From the NCBI GenBank assembly GCA_021647465.1, contig JAKIUQ010000005.1, forward strand, positions 157,222-221,221: DNA of 64,000 nt, given 5' to 3'. Position numbers and translations under genes: made by a program. Shown in pieces: positions 54,239-63,248 of the stretch; positions within the stretch are counted from its first letter, which is position 1, and each line of letters starts with the position of its first letter. The notes beneath the pieces are model-generated. The model was not told the origin of the DNA, made no database searches, and saw nothing but the letters and a program-made list of their open reading frames with translations. This stretch comes from Emcibacter sp. Its GTDB lineage: Bacteria; Pseudomonadota; Alphaproteobacteria; Sphingomonadales; Emcibacteraceae.

Positions 54239-56020
54239 CTAATAACGTATTTTTACATAATTTCCGGGCGCATCCCCGATGCTTTTTAGGGGGCCGTCGC
54301 CGGGGGTTCTCGCGGCCACTTTAGGACCGGATTTTTTGCTAAGCCATGCATGCCAGTCATCCCACCATGAGCCAGCTTTGCTCACAGCCCCTTCAAGCCA
54401 TTCTTCAGGATCGCGGGGTAATTCGTCATTGAGCCAGTGATTATATTTTTTCGCTGACGGGGGATTAACCACGCCGGCAATATGGCCGGAACCTGCCAGC
54501 ATGAATCTCTTGGGGCCGGAAAAATGCCATGTATCCTTATAGACCGATTTCCACGGACATATATGATCCGTGTGTCCCGCCTGAATATAGGTGGGAATAT
54601 CAACCCGGGTCAGGTCAAGCGGCGTGTCCGCCAAGGTTATTCCCCCCGGTTTAACCAGATTGTTATTCATGTACATTTCGCGCAGATACTGACCATGGCA
54701 CGCGCGGGTCAGGCGGGTATTGTCGCCGTTCCAATAGAGCAGATCAAAGGGGAAAGGGTCTTTGCCAATCATGTAATTATTGATCACAAATGACCAGATC
54801 AGATCATTGCTGCGCAGCATATTAAAGGTGTTGGACATGGTTTTGCCGTCAAGGAAACCATGTTTTTCCATATTCTGTTCCATATCGGCCATTTGCTTGT
54901 CGTCAACAAATATGGTCAGTTCTCCAGCTTCGCTGAAATCAACCTGAGTGACCAGAAATGTGGAGCAGCCAATCTGATCCAGTTTTTTCTTCGCGGCCAG
55001 ATGGGCCAACGTACAGGACAGCATCGTCCCGCCAATGCAATAGCCGACGGTGTTTATCTGGGCCTCGCCCGTGGCCTTTTTGACCATATCAATAGCGGAA
55101 ACTGTGCCAAGTTTCATATAATCACCTAAATCCAGATGAGACAGGCTCGCGTCCGGATTGCGCCATGAGATGATGAAGACGCTATAGCCCTTATCTGTCA
55201 GCCATTTGACCAGGGAATTTTCAGGGCGCAGGTCGAGAATATAAAATTTATTTATCCACGGCGGGACGATCAACAAGGGCTTTTTATATTGTTTCTTGGT
55301 GGTCGGCGTATATTGAATGAGTTCGATGAGCTCATTTTTGTAAATGACTTTCCCGGGGGTGGCGGCCACATTGCGGCCCGGCTCGAATTTTTCATTATCC
55401 GTCATGCTGATGGTGAATTTGCCCGTGTCCTGATCATAGTCCCTCAGGAAATTTTCCATACCCTTGATTAAATTCTGACCCTTGCTTTCCACTGTTGCAC
55501 GGATGACTTCGGGATTGGAGATGGCAAAATTTGTGGGTGACATGGCTTCGATAAACTGGCGGGTGAAGAAATTCATCTTGTCTTTTTCATGGCCCGGCTC
55601 GTGGGTTGTCTCATCGGCGGCATCCGCCACATAGCGGGCAGTCAGCAGGTAAGATTGCTTGATAAAGTCGAATATCTGGTTTTCCTGCCAGTCACTATCC
55701 TTGAATCTTTTGTCGTTTGCTGCGGGTTCAATGATTGGGTCAATATTTTCATCTCCCATCATTTTGCGAGAGGTGTTTTGCCACAGGGTCATATAATCCT
55801 GCCATAGTGATATTTGCTTCTCTATCAGTTTTTCCGGATGGGCCGCGTAATATTTGGTGAGCTCAAGCAATGTCTCCCCAATATGCATAGGGTCATTTTC
55901 GATATCGGATTTATAGGTATTTTGGGACTCTAGAAAGTCATGGGCCATTCTTTGAAATTCTGCCGACATTTCAGCGAAATTTTCCGATAGTTGGTCAATT
56001 TCAGGTTTCTTTTCAGCCAT
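54239..56020 (-). CDS. phaC: Class I polyhydroxyalkanoate synthase
   Basis: A 593-residue enzyme that polymerises hydroxyacyl-CoA into storage granules. The lipase-box-like GYCIGGT carries the catalytic cysteine, the aspartate is in GHTDHICPW and the histidine in GSGHIAGVVNPP. An N-terminal helical extension of about 190 residues is typical of class I. GAGGAATAGGT precedes the ATG. No phaA, phaB, phaR or phasin gene is adjacent. Confidence 0.95.
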   Translation of the reverse strand: MAEKKPEIDQLSENFAEMSAEFQRMAHDFLESQNTYKSDIENDPMHIGETLLELTKYYAAHPEKLIEKQISLWQDYMTLWQNTSRKMMGDENIDPIIEPAANDKRFKDSDWQENQIFDFIKQSYLLTARYVADAADETTHEPGHEKDKMNFFTRQFIEAMSPTNFAISNPEVIRATVESKGQNLIKGMENFLRDYDQDTGKFTISMTDNEKFEPGRNVAATPGKVIYKNELIELIQYTPTTKKQYKKPLLIVPPWINKFYILDLRPENSLVKWLTDKGYSVFIISWRNPDASLSHLDLGDYMKLGTVSAIDMVKKATGEAQINTVGYCIGGTMLSCTLAHLAAKKKLDQIGCSTFLVTQVDFSEAGELTIFVDDKQMADMEQNMEKHGFLDGKTMSNTFNMLRSNDLIWSFVINNYMIGKDPFPFDLLYWNGDNTRLTRACHGQYLREMYMNNNLVKPGGITLADTPLDLTRVDIPTYIQAGHTDHICPWKSVYKDTWHFSGPKRFMLAGSGHIAGVVNPPSAKKYNHWLNDELPRDPEEWLEGAVSKAGSWWDDWHAWLSKKSGPKVAARTPGDGPLKSIGDAPGNYVKIRY

Positions 56021-56240
56021 ACCTATTCCTCAACCCCCAGATTAATATTCTTTATCGGATTCTAGTGTGTCAGGTGGATGATGTAAATATGATAGTTTTT
56101 TGTTTTTATTCCATAAAAGGCATTTTGCTTTAGGGGCGTTTGCTGTTACATAAAGATTCGCTAAATTCTGAATATTTATTTCAGGGTCACTCAGTTGCAA
56201 ATTTTGGCACAAATTGACCAAAAGATTACAAGAGGGAAAA

Positions 56241-57458
56241 ATGGAGAAGGATTTCTACAGAATCAAAAGACTGCCGCCGTATGTATTTGCCGAAGTGAAT
56301 GCCATGAAGGCAAAAGAGCGGGCGGCAGGGGCGGATATTATTGATTTTGGTATGGGAAATCCTGATTTGACACCGCCCCAGCATGTCATGGATAAACTGA
56401 CGGAAACCTTGCAGAATCCCAAGGTGCATCGCTATTCAGCCTCAAAAGGCATTCCGGGCTTGCGCAAGGCCATTTGCGCCTATTACAAACGTCGGTTTAA
56501 TGTTGATATTGATCCTGATACCGAAAGTATTGTGACGCTGGGCTCGAAAGAGGGGCTGGCTAATCTGGCACAGGCCATAACGGCGCCGGGTGATGTAATA
56601 TTGGTGCCAAACCCCAGCTACCCCATACATCATTTTGGCTTTCTGATTGCCGGGGCGACCATTCGCCATATCCCCGTGGGCGGCGATAAGGATTTTATGG
56701 AAGGTCTGGCCTATGCGGTGAAACATTCTATTCCAAAACCCTTGGCGATTGTGATCAATTACCCGTCAAATCCGACAGCCGAAGTCGTTGACATCAGTTT
56801 TTATGAAGAGATTGTCGCCTTTGCCCGCAAGCATGAAATTTATATCCTGTCTGATCTGGCTTATGCTGAAATTTATTTTGATGGCAATCCGCCGCCGTCA
56901 ATTTTTGAAGTCCCGGGGGCCAAGGATGTGGCCATTGAATTTACGTCTTTGAGCAAAACATATTCCATGGCCGGATGGCGCATGGGCTTTGCGGTGGGGA
57001 ACAAGGATCTGATTGCGGCCCTGACCCGTATGAAATCCTATGTGGATTACGGGGCCTTTACGCCGATACAAGTGGCGGCAACTGCGGCATTGAACGGCCC
57101 GCAAGACTATATTGATTATGCGCGCGCGACGTATAAAGCGCGCCGCGATGTCTTGATCAAAGGATTGTTCGAGGCCGGATGGGATGTGCCGCCGCCGGCA
57201 GCAACCATGTTTGCCTGGACGAGGATTCCTGAAATCTGGGCAGAGCTTGGGTCCATGGAATTTTCCAAACAGCTATTGAAACATGCCCATGTTGCCGTCT
57301 CGCCCGGCGAAGGTTTCGGCGAATATGGCGAAGGATTTGTGCGGATTGCTCTGGTGGAGAATGAACAACGCATTCGTCAGGCCACGCGTAACATCAAAAA
57401 ATTTATGGCTGACAGCCCGAATATAATAGCGGCGATTAAAAATGGAGTGGCTCAATGA
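56241..57458 (+). CDS. Class I/II aminotransferase, AlaC / LL-diaminopimelate-type
   Basis: About 405 residues from ATG 56241, preceded by AAGAGGG. Fold-type I PLP enzyme: the lysine lies in SLSKTYSMAGWRMGF, the conserved asparagine in YPSNPTAE, and SDLAYAEIYFDG holds the PLP-contacting aspartate and tyrosine. The sequence resembles AlaC, an alanine or glutamate-pyruvate transaminase, and bacterial LL-DAP aminotransferase-like proteins. It overlaps hom by four bases (ATGA), pointing to amino-acid biosynthesis from aspartate. Exact substrate not resolved. Confidence 0.85.
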   Translation: MEKDFYRIKRLPPYVFAEVNAMKAKERAAGADIIDFGMGNPDLTPPQHVMDKLTETLQNPKVHRYSASKGIPGLRKAICAYYKRRFNVDIDPDTESIVTLGSKEGLANLAQAITAPGDVILVPNPSYPIHHFGFLIAGATIRHIPVGGDKDFMEGLAYAVKHSIPKPLAIVINYPSNPTAEVVDISFYEEIVAFARKHEIYILSDLAYAEIYFDGNPPPSIFEVPGAKDVAIEFTSLSKTYSMAGWRMGFAVGNKDLIAALTRMKSYVDYGAFTPIQVAATAALNGPQDYIDYARATYKARRDVLIKGLFEAGWDVPPPAATMFAWTRIPEIWAELGSMEFSKQLLKHAHVAVSPGEGFGEYGEGFVRIALVENEQRIRQATRNIKKFMADSPNIIAAIKNGVAQ

Positions 57459-58762
57459 CGGCGTCCCAAAATAAAAAACCTTTAAAAATTGCTATTGCAG
57501 GATTGGGAACTGTTGGTGCCGGAGTGGTCAAGATTCTGGAAAATAACGCGGATATGATTGCGGCCCGTACGGGAAGAGCCATTGAAATTGTCGCCGTATC
57601 CGCCAGTAACCGCAGCCGGGACCGCGGCATTGATATTTCCAGATATGACTGGGCTGACAATGCGCTGGATTTTGCCTCTCGTGATGATGTGGATATTGTT
57701 GTCGAGCTGATCGGGGGATCCGATGGTGTCGCAGCCTCCTTGGCTAAACAGTCACTGGCAGCAGGAAAATCCTTTGTCACGGCCAATAAAGCCCTTATTG
57801 CCCATCATGGTTTTGTACTGGCGCAAACAGCGCAGGATCATAATGCGGCGTTAAAATTTGAAGCGGCCGTTGCGGGCGGCATTCCCATTATTAAATCCAT
57901 TGGTGAAGGGCTGGCGGCAAATAACCTGACCCGGCTGTGCGGCATCCTTAACGGCACAACCAATTACATGTTAACCCAAATGGAAGCCACGGGTAAGGAT
58001 TACAGTGAAATTCTGGAAGAGACCAAGCTTTTAGGCTATTTGGAAGCCGATCCATCCCTTGATCTGGATGGCATTGACGCGGCACATAAACTTGCCATTT
58101 TAAGCAGCGTTGCTTTTGGCGTCAAAACAGATTTTGCCAATGTCTATAGGGAAGGTATCCGCCGAATTAAACTGGTGGATATTGAGTATGCCAAAGAATT
58201 GGGCTACCGCATAAAGCTTTTGGGTATCGCCAGCATTTCTGACGCGGGATTAGAGCAACGGGTTCACCCGTGTCTGGTGCCGAATGCTGTGCCTATTGCG
58301 CATGTGGATGACGGGTTTAATGCGGTGGTGGTCGAAGGTGATTTCGTGGGCCGGACTTTCTTTGAAGGGCGCGGCGCGGGCGAGGGGCCAACAGCCTCTG
58401 CGGTTGTTGCGGATATCATTGATGTTGCTCGCGGGCATAACGGCCCGGCTTTTTTCATTCCGTGCGATGATATGAAGGAGGCGCCGCCAGCCAGCATCTT
58501 AAATCGTTACGGGCCCTATTATATTCGGCTTCATGTGGAAGAAAAACCGGGGGTTATCGCTGATATTACGGCGGCTTTGCGGGATAAAAATGTGTCGCTT
58601 CACATCATGCTGCAAAAGGGCAGCGAGCAGGATGGCAGCGTTTATGTGGTTATGGTTACCCATGAAATCCATGAGAAAGATGTGATGGATGCCCTGGATC
58701 AAATAAATGCTTTATCTTCGGTAATTGATAAAGCACTGGCAATCCGCATTGAGAATTTGTAA
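57455..58762 (+). CDS. hom: Homoserine dehydrogenase
   Basis: A 435-residue enzyme that reduces aspartate semialdehyde to homoserine. The nucleotide-binding turn is IAGLGTVGAGVVKIL, catalytic-domain motifs are EAAVAGGIPIIKSI and ILNGTTNYMLTQM, and a C-terminal ACT domain (IRLHVEEKPGVIADITAAL) gives feedback by amino acids. ATGA overlap with the upstream aminotransferase. The order aminotransferase-hom-glpX-recJ is common in alphaproteobacteria. Confidence 0.95.
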   Translation: MTASQNKKPLKIAIAGLGTVGAGVVKILENNADMIAARTGRAIEIVAVSASNRSRDRGIDISRYDWADNALDFASRDDVDIVVELIGGSDGVAASLAKQSLAAGKSFVTANKALIAHHGFVLAQTAQDHNAALKFEAAVAGGIPIIKSIGEGLAANNLTRLCGILNGTTNYMLTQMEATGKDYSEILEETKLLGYLEADPSLDLDGIDAAHKLAILSSVAFGVKTDFANVYREGIRRIKLVDIEYAKELGYRIKLLGIASISDAGLEQRVHPCLVPNAVPIAHVDDGFNAVVVEGDFVGRTFFEGRGAGEGPTASAVVADIIDVARGHNGPAFFIPCDDMKEAPPASILNRYGPYYIRLHVEEKPGVIADITAALRDKNVSLHIMLQKGSEQDGSVYVVMVTHEIHEKDVMDALDQINALSSVIDKALAIRIENL

Positions 58763-58811
58763 AAGAAGTTATTAACGTCTGTATACTTAAAAATTAATCC
58801 AGGAAAAAAAT

Positions 58812-59786
58812 ATGTCATTTGAATCAAATTTGGATCGCCTGCTTGTGTTGGATCTTGTGCGGGTAACTGAGGCGGCGGCTGTTGCGGCGGCAAAAATGGT
58901 CGGACGCGGGGATGAAAAAGCCGCAGATGCCGAAGCCGTTGACGCTATGCGCTCTGCATTGAATAAGATGGATATACAAGGACGTGTCGTAATCGGTGAG
59001 GGGGAACGGGACGAAGCCCCCATGCTTTTTATCGGTGAAGAAGTCGGAACCGGTAAAGGTCCAAAGGTTGATATTGCCCTTGATCCCTTGGAAGGCACGA
59101 CTATTGCGGCCAAAGCCATGCAAAATTCATTGGCGGTAATCGCCATTTCCGAAGAAGGGCAGATGTTGAATGCCCCGGATGTTTATATGGATAAAATCGC
59201 TGTTGGCCCCGGATATCCGGAAGATGTCGTTGATCTTGATAAATCCACGGACGAGAATATAAAATCTGTGGCAGATGCCAAAGGCTGTTCCGTCAGCAAT
59301 ATTCTGGTCTGCGTTCTGGATCGTCCGCGTCATGCGAATCTTATTAAAGAAGTCCGGGATTCAGGCGCAAGGGTGAAATTAATTGGTGATGGGGATGTGG
59401 CGGGCATCATCGACACAACAAATGTCGAAACCAGCGTTGATATCTATATGGGGTCTGGTGGCGCGCCTGAGGGCGTTCTTGCGGCGGCGGCGCTGCGGTG
59501 CATTGGCGGGCAGATGCAAGGCCGCCTGACATTCCGCAATGATGACGAGCGGGGACGGGCAAGGAAATGGGGCATTACGGATCTTGACAGAAAATATTCC
59601 ACCATGGAATTGGCCAGTGGTGACGTTATTTTTGCCGCCACGGGCGTGACCGACGGCGATTTCCTGCGCGGCGTGCATCAAACCCCTGATGGAAAGGGCT
59701 ATTCAACAGAATCCGTCGTGATGCGCTCCAAAACCGGCACGGTTCGCTGGGTAAAAGGCGACCACAAACGCGGCGCAAAAGACTAG
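58812..59786 (+). CDS. glpX: Class II fructose-1,6-bisphosphatase
   Basis: A 324-residue GlpX-type phosphatase. Metal-site motifs are IGEGERDEAPMLFIGEEVG, ALDPLEGTT, and the C-terminal GSGGAPEGVLAAAALRCIGG. It removes the 1-phosphate from fructose-1,6-bisphosphate in gluconeogenesis. AGGAAAAAA precedes the ATG. It lies three bases before recJ, so the two are co-transcribed. Confidence 0.95.
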   Translation: MSFESNLDRLLVLDLVRVTEAAAVAAAKMVGRGDEKAADAEAVDAMRSALNKMDIQGRVVIGEGERDEAPMLFIGEEVGTGKGPKVDIALDPLEGTTIAAKAMQNSLAVIAISEEGQMLNAPDVYMDKIAVGPGYPEDVVDLDKSTDENIKSVADAKGCSVSNILVCVLDRPRHANLIKEVRDSGARVKLIGDGDVAGIIDTTNVETSVDIYMGSGGAPEGVLAAAALRCIGGQMQGRLTFRNDDERGRARKWGITDLDRKYSTMELASGDVIFAATGVTDGDFLRGVHQTPDGKGYSTESVVMRSKTGTVRWVKGDHKRGAKD

Positions 59787-59789
59787 CCC

Positions 59790-61577
59790 ATGCCGCAGGA
59801 AGACGATTTTCTTCTTGGTATAGAAACATCAATCACCGGGCGGGCCTGGCAACAACGGCCCGCTGAATATCGCCTCATTCAGGCCATTGCCCAGCAACAT
59901 AACCTGCCGGAAATCGTCGCCCGCGTTGTTGTCGGGCGGGGTATTGACCTTGAACAGGCTCAGGAATTTCTAAACCCCACCTTACGTAGCGCCTTGCCAG
60001 ACCCGTCTCAGTTCAAGGATATGGACAAGGCTTGCGCGCGGGTGGTGGAAGCCATTCAGAAAGGCCAGAAACTCGCTGTTTTCGGCGATTATGATGTGGA
60101 CGGTGCCACATCGTCGGCGGTGCTTAAACGTTTTTTCAGGGCGCTGTCACAGGATTTAATCATCTATATCCCCGACCGGATCAAGGAAGGTTATGGCCCC
60201 TCAATCAAGGCCCTTCTTGATTTGAAAGCGCGGGGGGTTGATCTGGTTATTACGGTGGATTGCGGTATTGTCTCTTTTGAACCGTTAAAGGCCGCAAAGG
60301 AGGCCGGTCTGGAGGTGATCGTCATTGACCATCATCAGGCGGAACCCCGATTGCCCGAGGCGGTGGCGGTGGTAAATCCCAACCGCATTGACGAAGAAGA
60401 GGGGTTCGGGCAGCTGGCCGCCGTCGGCGTAGCTTTTATTTTTGTGGTGGGCATCAATCGCCTGCTGCGCCAGCAAGGCTGGTATGAGGGCATTGCCGAG
60501 CCTAAATTAATGGATCTTCTGGATTTGGTGGCTCTGGGCACCATCTGTGATGTTGTGCCGCTTGTGGGCGTTAACCGCGCCTTGGTGAGTCAGGGGCTGA
60601 AAGTGATGGCAGGGCGCAGCAATGCCGGGATTCGCGCTCTTGGTGATGTTGCAGGCATTAACGAAGAACCGGGCACCTATCATGCGGGGTTTCTCATTGG
60701 CCCGAGGGTTAATGCGGGTGGGCGCGTGGGGCGGGCAGAGGTTGGCGCGCTCATATTAAGCACCGATGATATCCATGAAGCCACGGATCTGGCCGCAGAA
60801 CTGCATAATTATAATGCCGAGCGTCAAGCGATTGAACATATGGTTCTGGAACAGGCCATGTCACAGGTGGCCGCAAATATTGGCCCCGGCGGTGATGTGC
60901 CGCCGGTGATCATTGCGGCCGGAAAAGGCTGGCATTCAGGTGTCATTGGTATTGTTGCGGGCCGGTTAAAAGAATTTTATCAGCGGCCGACTATTGTTAT
61001 TGGTATCGACGATGCCGGCGCGGGTAAGGGGTCTGGCCGGTCTATTTACGGCGTTGATTTGGGCGCGGCCGTAACTGCGGCCCGTCAAGTGGGAATATTA
61101 TCCGCCGGCGGCGGTCATGCCATGGCGGCGGGACTGACTGTCGCAGAAGGTTCGATCGCTGATCTGGAGGCTTTCATGACAAGCAGATTGTCCAAGGCCG
61201 TGGGGGAGGCATTGAAGGGACTGTCTTTAAAACTGGACGGCGTGCTGACCCCTTCGGCTGTGTCGTGCGACTTGGTGGATCAACTGAACGGGCTTGGCCC
61301 CTACGGACAGGGGAATGCCCAGCCGCGTTTTGCGCTGGCCAATGTGACCGTGCAATATGCCGATGTGGTGGGCAAGGATCATGTGAAATGCACATTAAAG
61401 GGGGGGGACGGCGCACAGATCAAGGCCATGGCCTTTCGATCTGCGGATCAGCCGCTTGGTCAATTGATTCTGAAATCGCGGGGCCGCAGAATTCATGTGG
61501 CGGGCACATTGCGGAAAAATAGCTGGAACGGCAATGTTTCTGCGGAAATATTCATCGATGATGCGGCAGAAAATTAA
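59790..61577 (+). CDS. recJ: Single-stranded-DNA exonuclease RecJ
   Basis: A 595-residue DHH-family nuclease of usual RecJ length. Motifs: FGDYDVDGATSSAVL, VIDHHQAEPRLP, the DHHA1 region ending SGRSIYGVDLG and SAGGGHAMAAG, and the OB-fold C-terminus. RecJ degrades 5' single strands in recombination and mismatch repair. It ends the hom-glpX-recJ group; tRNA-Glu follows 85 bases on. Confidence 0.95.
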   Translation: MPQEDDFLLGIETSITGRAWQQRPAEYRLIQAIAQQHNLPEIVARVVVGRGIDLEQAQEFLNPTLRSALPDPSQFKDMDKACARVVEAIQKGQKLAVFGDYDVDGATSSAVLKRFFRALSQDLIIYIPDRIKEGYGPSIKALLDLKARGVDLVITVDCGIVSFEPLKAAKEAGLEVIVIDHHQAEPRLPEAVAVVNPNRIDEEEGFGQLAAVGVAFIFVVGINRLLRQQGWYEGIAEPKLMDLLDLVALGTICDVVPLVGVNRALVSQGLKVMAGRSNAGIRALGDVAGINEEPGTYHAGFLIGPRVNAGGRVGRAEVGALILSTDDIHEATDLAAELHNYNAERQAIEHMVLEQAMSQVAANIGPGGDVPPVIIAAGKGWHSGVIGIVAGRLKEFYQRPTIVIGIDDAGAGKGSGRSIYGVDLGAAVTAARQVGILSAGGGHAMAAGLTVAEGSIADLEAFMTSRLSKAVGEALKGLSLKLDGVLTPSAVSCDLVDQLNGLGPYGQGNAQPRFALANVTVQYADVVGKDHVKCTLKGGDGAQIKAMAFRSADQPLGQLILKSRGRRIHVAGTLRKNSWNGNVSAEIFIDDAAEN

Positions 61578-61615
61578 ACGCTTCTGAAAAAAGCGATTAA
61601 TTCCAAAGAAACCTG

Positions 61616-61644
61616 TTGACCGATGCGCCAACAACACTTAAAAA
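61616..61644 (+). promoter_or_regulatory. Likely promoter of tRNA-Glu
   Basis: TTGACC at 61616-61621 and TAAAAA at 61639-61644 are separated by 17 bases and lie 18 bases before the mature tRNA end, suitable for a sigma-70 promoter. The -10 element is a poor match. Confidence 0.45.
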
Positions 61645-61662
61645 CACCTCACCGACCTAGAT

Positions 61663-61737
61663 GGCCCCTTCGTCTAGCGGTTAGGACGCGGCCCTTTCAC
61701 GGCTGAAACACGGGTTCGATTCCCGTAGGGGTCACCA
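61663..61737 (+). tRNA. tRNA-Glu (anticodon UUC)
   Basis: A full cloverleaf can be drawn: acceptor GGCCCCT/AGGGGTC, anticodon stem CGGCC/GGCTG with loop CTTTCAC (TTC at 61696-61698), and T-loop GTTCGATTC. Discriminator A at 61734 is followed by an encoded CCA. It is a substrate of MnmA, encoded at 53061. Confidence 0.97.
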
Positions 61738-61791
61738 CTCTTTTGGTAGAGCTGATGATGAAGTTTCTTCTTGGTGTCATCTTGCTTTTGT

Positions 61792-61863
61792 GGCGGGGTA
61801 GCTCAGCTGGTTAGAGCAGCGGAATCATAATCCACGTGTCAAGGAGAGGTGAAAAATAGGTAT
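61792..61863 (+). pseudogene. Truncated tRNA-Met copy 1 (72-bp repeat unit)
   Basis: The first 49 bases match the intact tRNA-Met gene through the D-arm, anticodon and variable loop, with one G-to-A change that breaks a C-G pair in the anticodon stem. The T-arm and acceptor 3' strand are replaced by a tail starting AAGGAGAGGTG. It cannot fold as a tRNA. Confidence 0.9.
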
Positions 61864-61935
61864 GGCGGGGTAGCTCAGCTGGTTAGAGCAGCGGAATCAT
61901 AATCCACGTGTCAAGGAGAGGTGAAAAATAGGTAT
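61864..61935 (+). pseudogene. Truncated tRNA-Met copy 2 (72-bp repeat unit)
   Basis: This is identical over all 72 bases to the preceding unit and directly abuts it. The intact tRNA-Met gene begins at the next base, so the three form a head-to-tail array. Confidence 0.9.
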
Positions 61936-62012
61936 GGCGGGGTAGCTCAGCTGGTTAGAGCAGCGGAATCATAATCCGCGTGTCGGGGGTTCAAGTCCCT
62001 CTCCCGCTACCA
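61936..62012 (+). tRNA. tRNA-Met (anticodon CAU), intact copy
   Basis: The cloverleaf is complete: acceptor GGCGGGG/TCCCGCT with G-U pairs at the ends, anticodon stem GCGGA/TCCGC with CAT in the loop ATCATAA, and T-stem GGGGG/CCCTC with loop TTCAAGT. A73 at 62009 is followed by an encoded CCA. It looks like elongator Met; a lysidine-modified Ile tRNA cannot be excluded by eye. Confidence 0.93.
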
Positions 62013-62279
62013 TTTTTCCTTTAATATCAATTAGTTGTTAATTTTCCATTTTTAAGAATAATTCTCATAAATAGCGCTTTTTGACCTCCCGACACGGAGA
62101 TAATATTTTTCTCTACTTTTATTTTTCCATGATTTTCAAGTCACCAAAAAAGCGCCAAAACGGGCCAAGTCATCAGGAAGTCACCAACTCGAATAAAATA
62201 TGGTCATTCAACGGGTTGTTTGGAGTAACACAGAACCAGTAGTCTTGTATGTGTTCACTTGACGATGAATCACTAATAG

Positions 62280-62606
62280 TCAGATAGTTCTTGGCGAGCG
62301 ACACTTGATTCTGATCAACTTAACATTCTTCGAGAAGCTTCAGAATTAGGTTTAGGTGAAGGGTATTCAGTGCCCATTCATTCCGCCGGGGGATACGACA
62401 AATCACCGGACAGCAGCGAACCGGACTATATTGTTCGCAGCGGACAGTTTCAGATCGGACGCGGCTGGAAACAGACCACCAAAGACGGGAAACGGGAATA
62501 TATCAATCTCATCCTCGATGACCCCCACATGGAAGAAGAAATCCGCGCCCGCCTGGTCAAACAGGGCGAGCAACATATTCTCCTCTGGGAGCGGATAGTT
62601 GAGTAA
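62280..62606 (+). pseudogene. Chimeric frame: LuxR autoinducer-domain fragment joined to DUF736 fragment
   Basis: One frame stays open from 62280 (after a stop at 62277) to the stop at 62606. Its first part reads LDSDQLNILREASELGLGEG followed by YSVPIHSAGG, the pattern of the LuxR acyl-homoserine-lactone-binding domain. From about DKSPDSSEPDY onward it matches the C-terminal half of DUF736, a plasmid and ICE-associated family: IGRGWKQTTKDGKREYINL, then LDDPHMEEEIRARLV and LLWER. Only internal GTG starts (for example 62370) are available, so neither part has its own beginning. It is best read as fused remains of two genes. Confidence 0.65.
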
Positions 62607-62701
62607 GCCTAAAGGCCAGTTTCTCTTTCTTTGATATTCATTGATGTTTGGAAAAAATTCCTGTATTTTCTCATTTGGTATCAATTCATTTGAGGCGAAC
62701 A

Positions 62702-62875
62702 ATGAGCGATATTTGGACGATTAAGGACGTCGCGCGCTATTTAAAGTTGACCGAAAAAACCGCCTACCGCCTTGTTGCGGATGGGGAAATTCCGGGCTTT
62801 AAAATTGGTGGAAGCTGGCGGTTTACACGCGAAGAAATAGAGCAATGGATAGAGAATAGACAAGTGAGAAAATAA
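62702..62875 (+). CDS. Excisionase-family helix-turn-helix protein
   Basis: A 57-residue DNA-binding protein: WTIKDVARYLKLTEKTAYRL is a MerR/excisionase-type helix-turn-helix and FKIGGSWRFTREEIEQWI its wing, both complete. GAGG lies 8 bases before the ATG. Such proteins are often encoded just before DNA methyltransferases in mobile or restriction loci, and a methyltransferase N-terminus follows two bases after the stop. It looks intact, unlike its neighbours. Confidence 0.8.
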   Translation: MSDIWTIKDVARYLKLTEKTAYRLVADGEIPGFKIGGSWRFTREEIEQWIENRQVRK

Positions 62876-62877
62876 CA

Positions 62878-63107
62878 TTGAACGCCGTTGAGATTGAGGA
62901 AGAAATTACTGAATTAGCCGATCAGCCCTTTGATCCGGATAACTTCCCCTTTGCGTTTTTAGAGGCCTTTGGCAACAAGATCACAACGATTAAAAAACTG
63001 CGTAAAGGCGCCTCGAACAAGTCCGATCTGGGCGGCGTTTTACAGCGGAACCATATTCACATCGTCGTTTGTGGCCCGGGAGAGGTCCCTAAAACCCTCA
63101 CCGCACT
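62878..63107 (+). pseudogene. N-terminal fragment of a DNA methyltransferase-like protein
   Basis: From a TTG start the frame reads NAVEIEEEITELADQPFDPD and NFPFAFLEAFGNKITTIKKL, then GASNKSDLGGVLQ and IHIVVCGPGEVPKTLTAL. I recall this opening from large class I SAM-dependent DNA methyltransferases of type II-like restriction systems; the match is from memory. After about residue 76 the similarity stops and the frame becomes unrelated until its stop at 63213. The catalytic part is absent. Confidence 0.55.
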
Positions 63108-63200
63108 TCACATGTTATTTATTATAAGCCCACAAAAGACGGTGTATCCATCTATAGAGTGCTGCACAGTTCAATGGATTATAAAAAGCATGTCAATTAG
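63108..63200 (+). pseudogene. C-terminal fragment of a RelE/ParE-type toxin
   Basis: In the frame starting at 63108, SHVIYYKPTKDGVSIYRVLH then SSMDYKKHVN and a stop resembles the end of ParE toxins, with the conserved IxRVLHxxMD motif. No start codon or N-terminal half is present and no antitoxin is nearby. It begins exactly where the methyltransferase similarity ends. Confidence 0.55.
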
Positions 63201-63248
63201 GGCTCGCAGGTAGTATCCGATATTCTGTGTAAGTGACCATATAGGTTA

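Noticed and set aside
61792..62012. CRISPR array suggested by regular 72-bp spacing
   Set aside because: The units are directly adjacent tRNA-Met parts with no unique spacers, and no cas gene is present.
62878..63213. Full 111-residue frame as one intact gene
   Set aside because: Only the first 76 codons match a known family pattern; the rest reads out of frame through a ParE-like ending.
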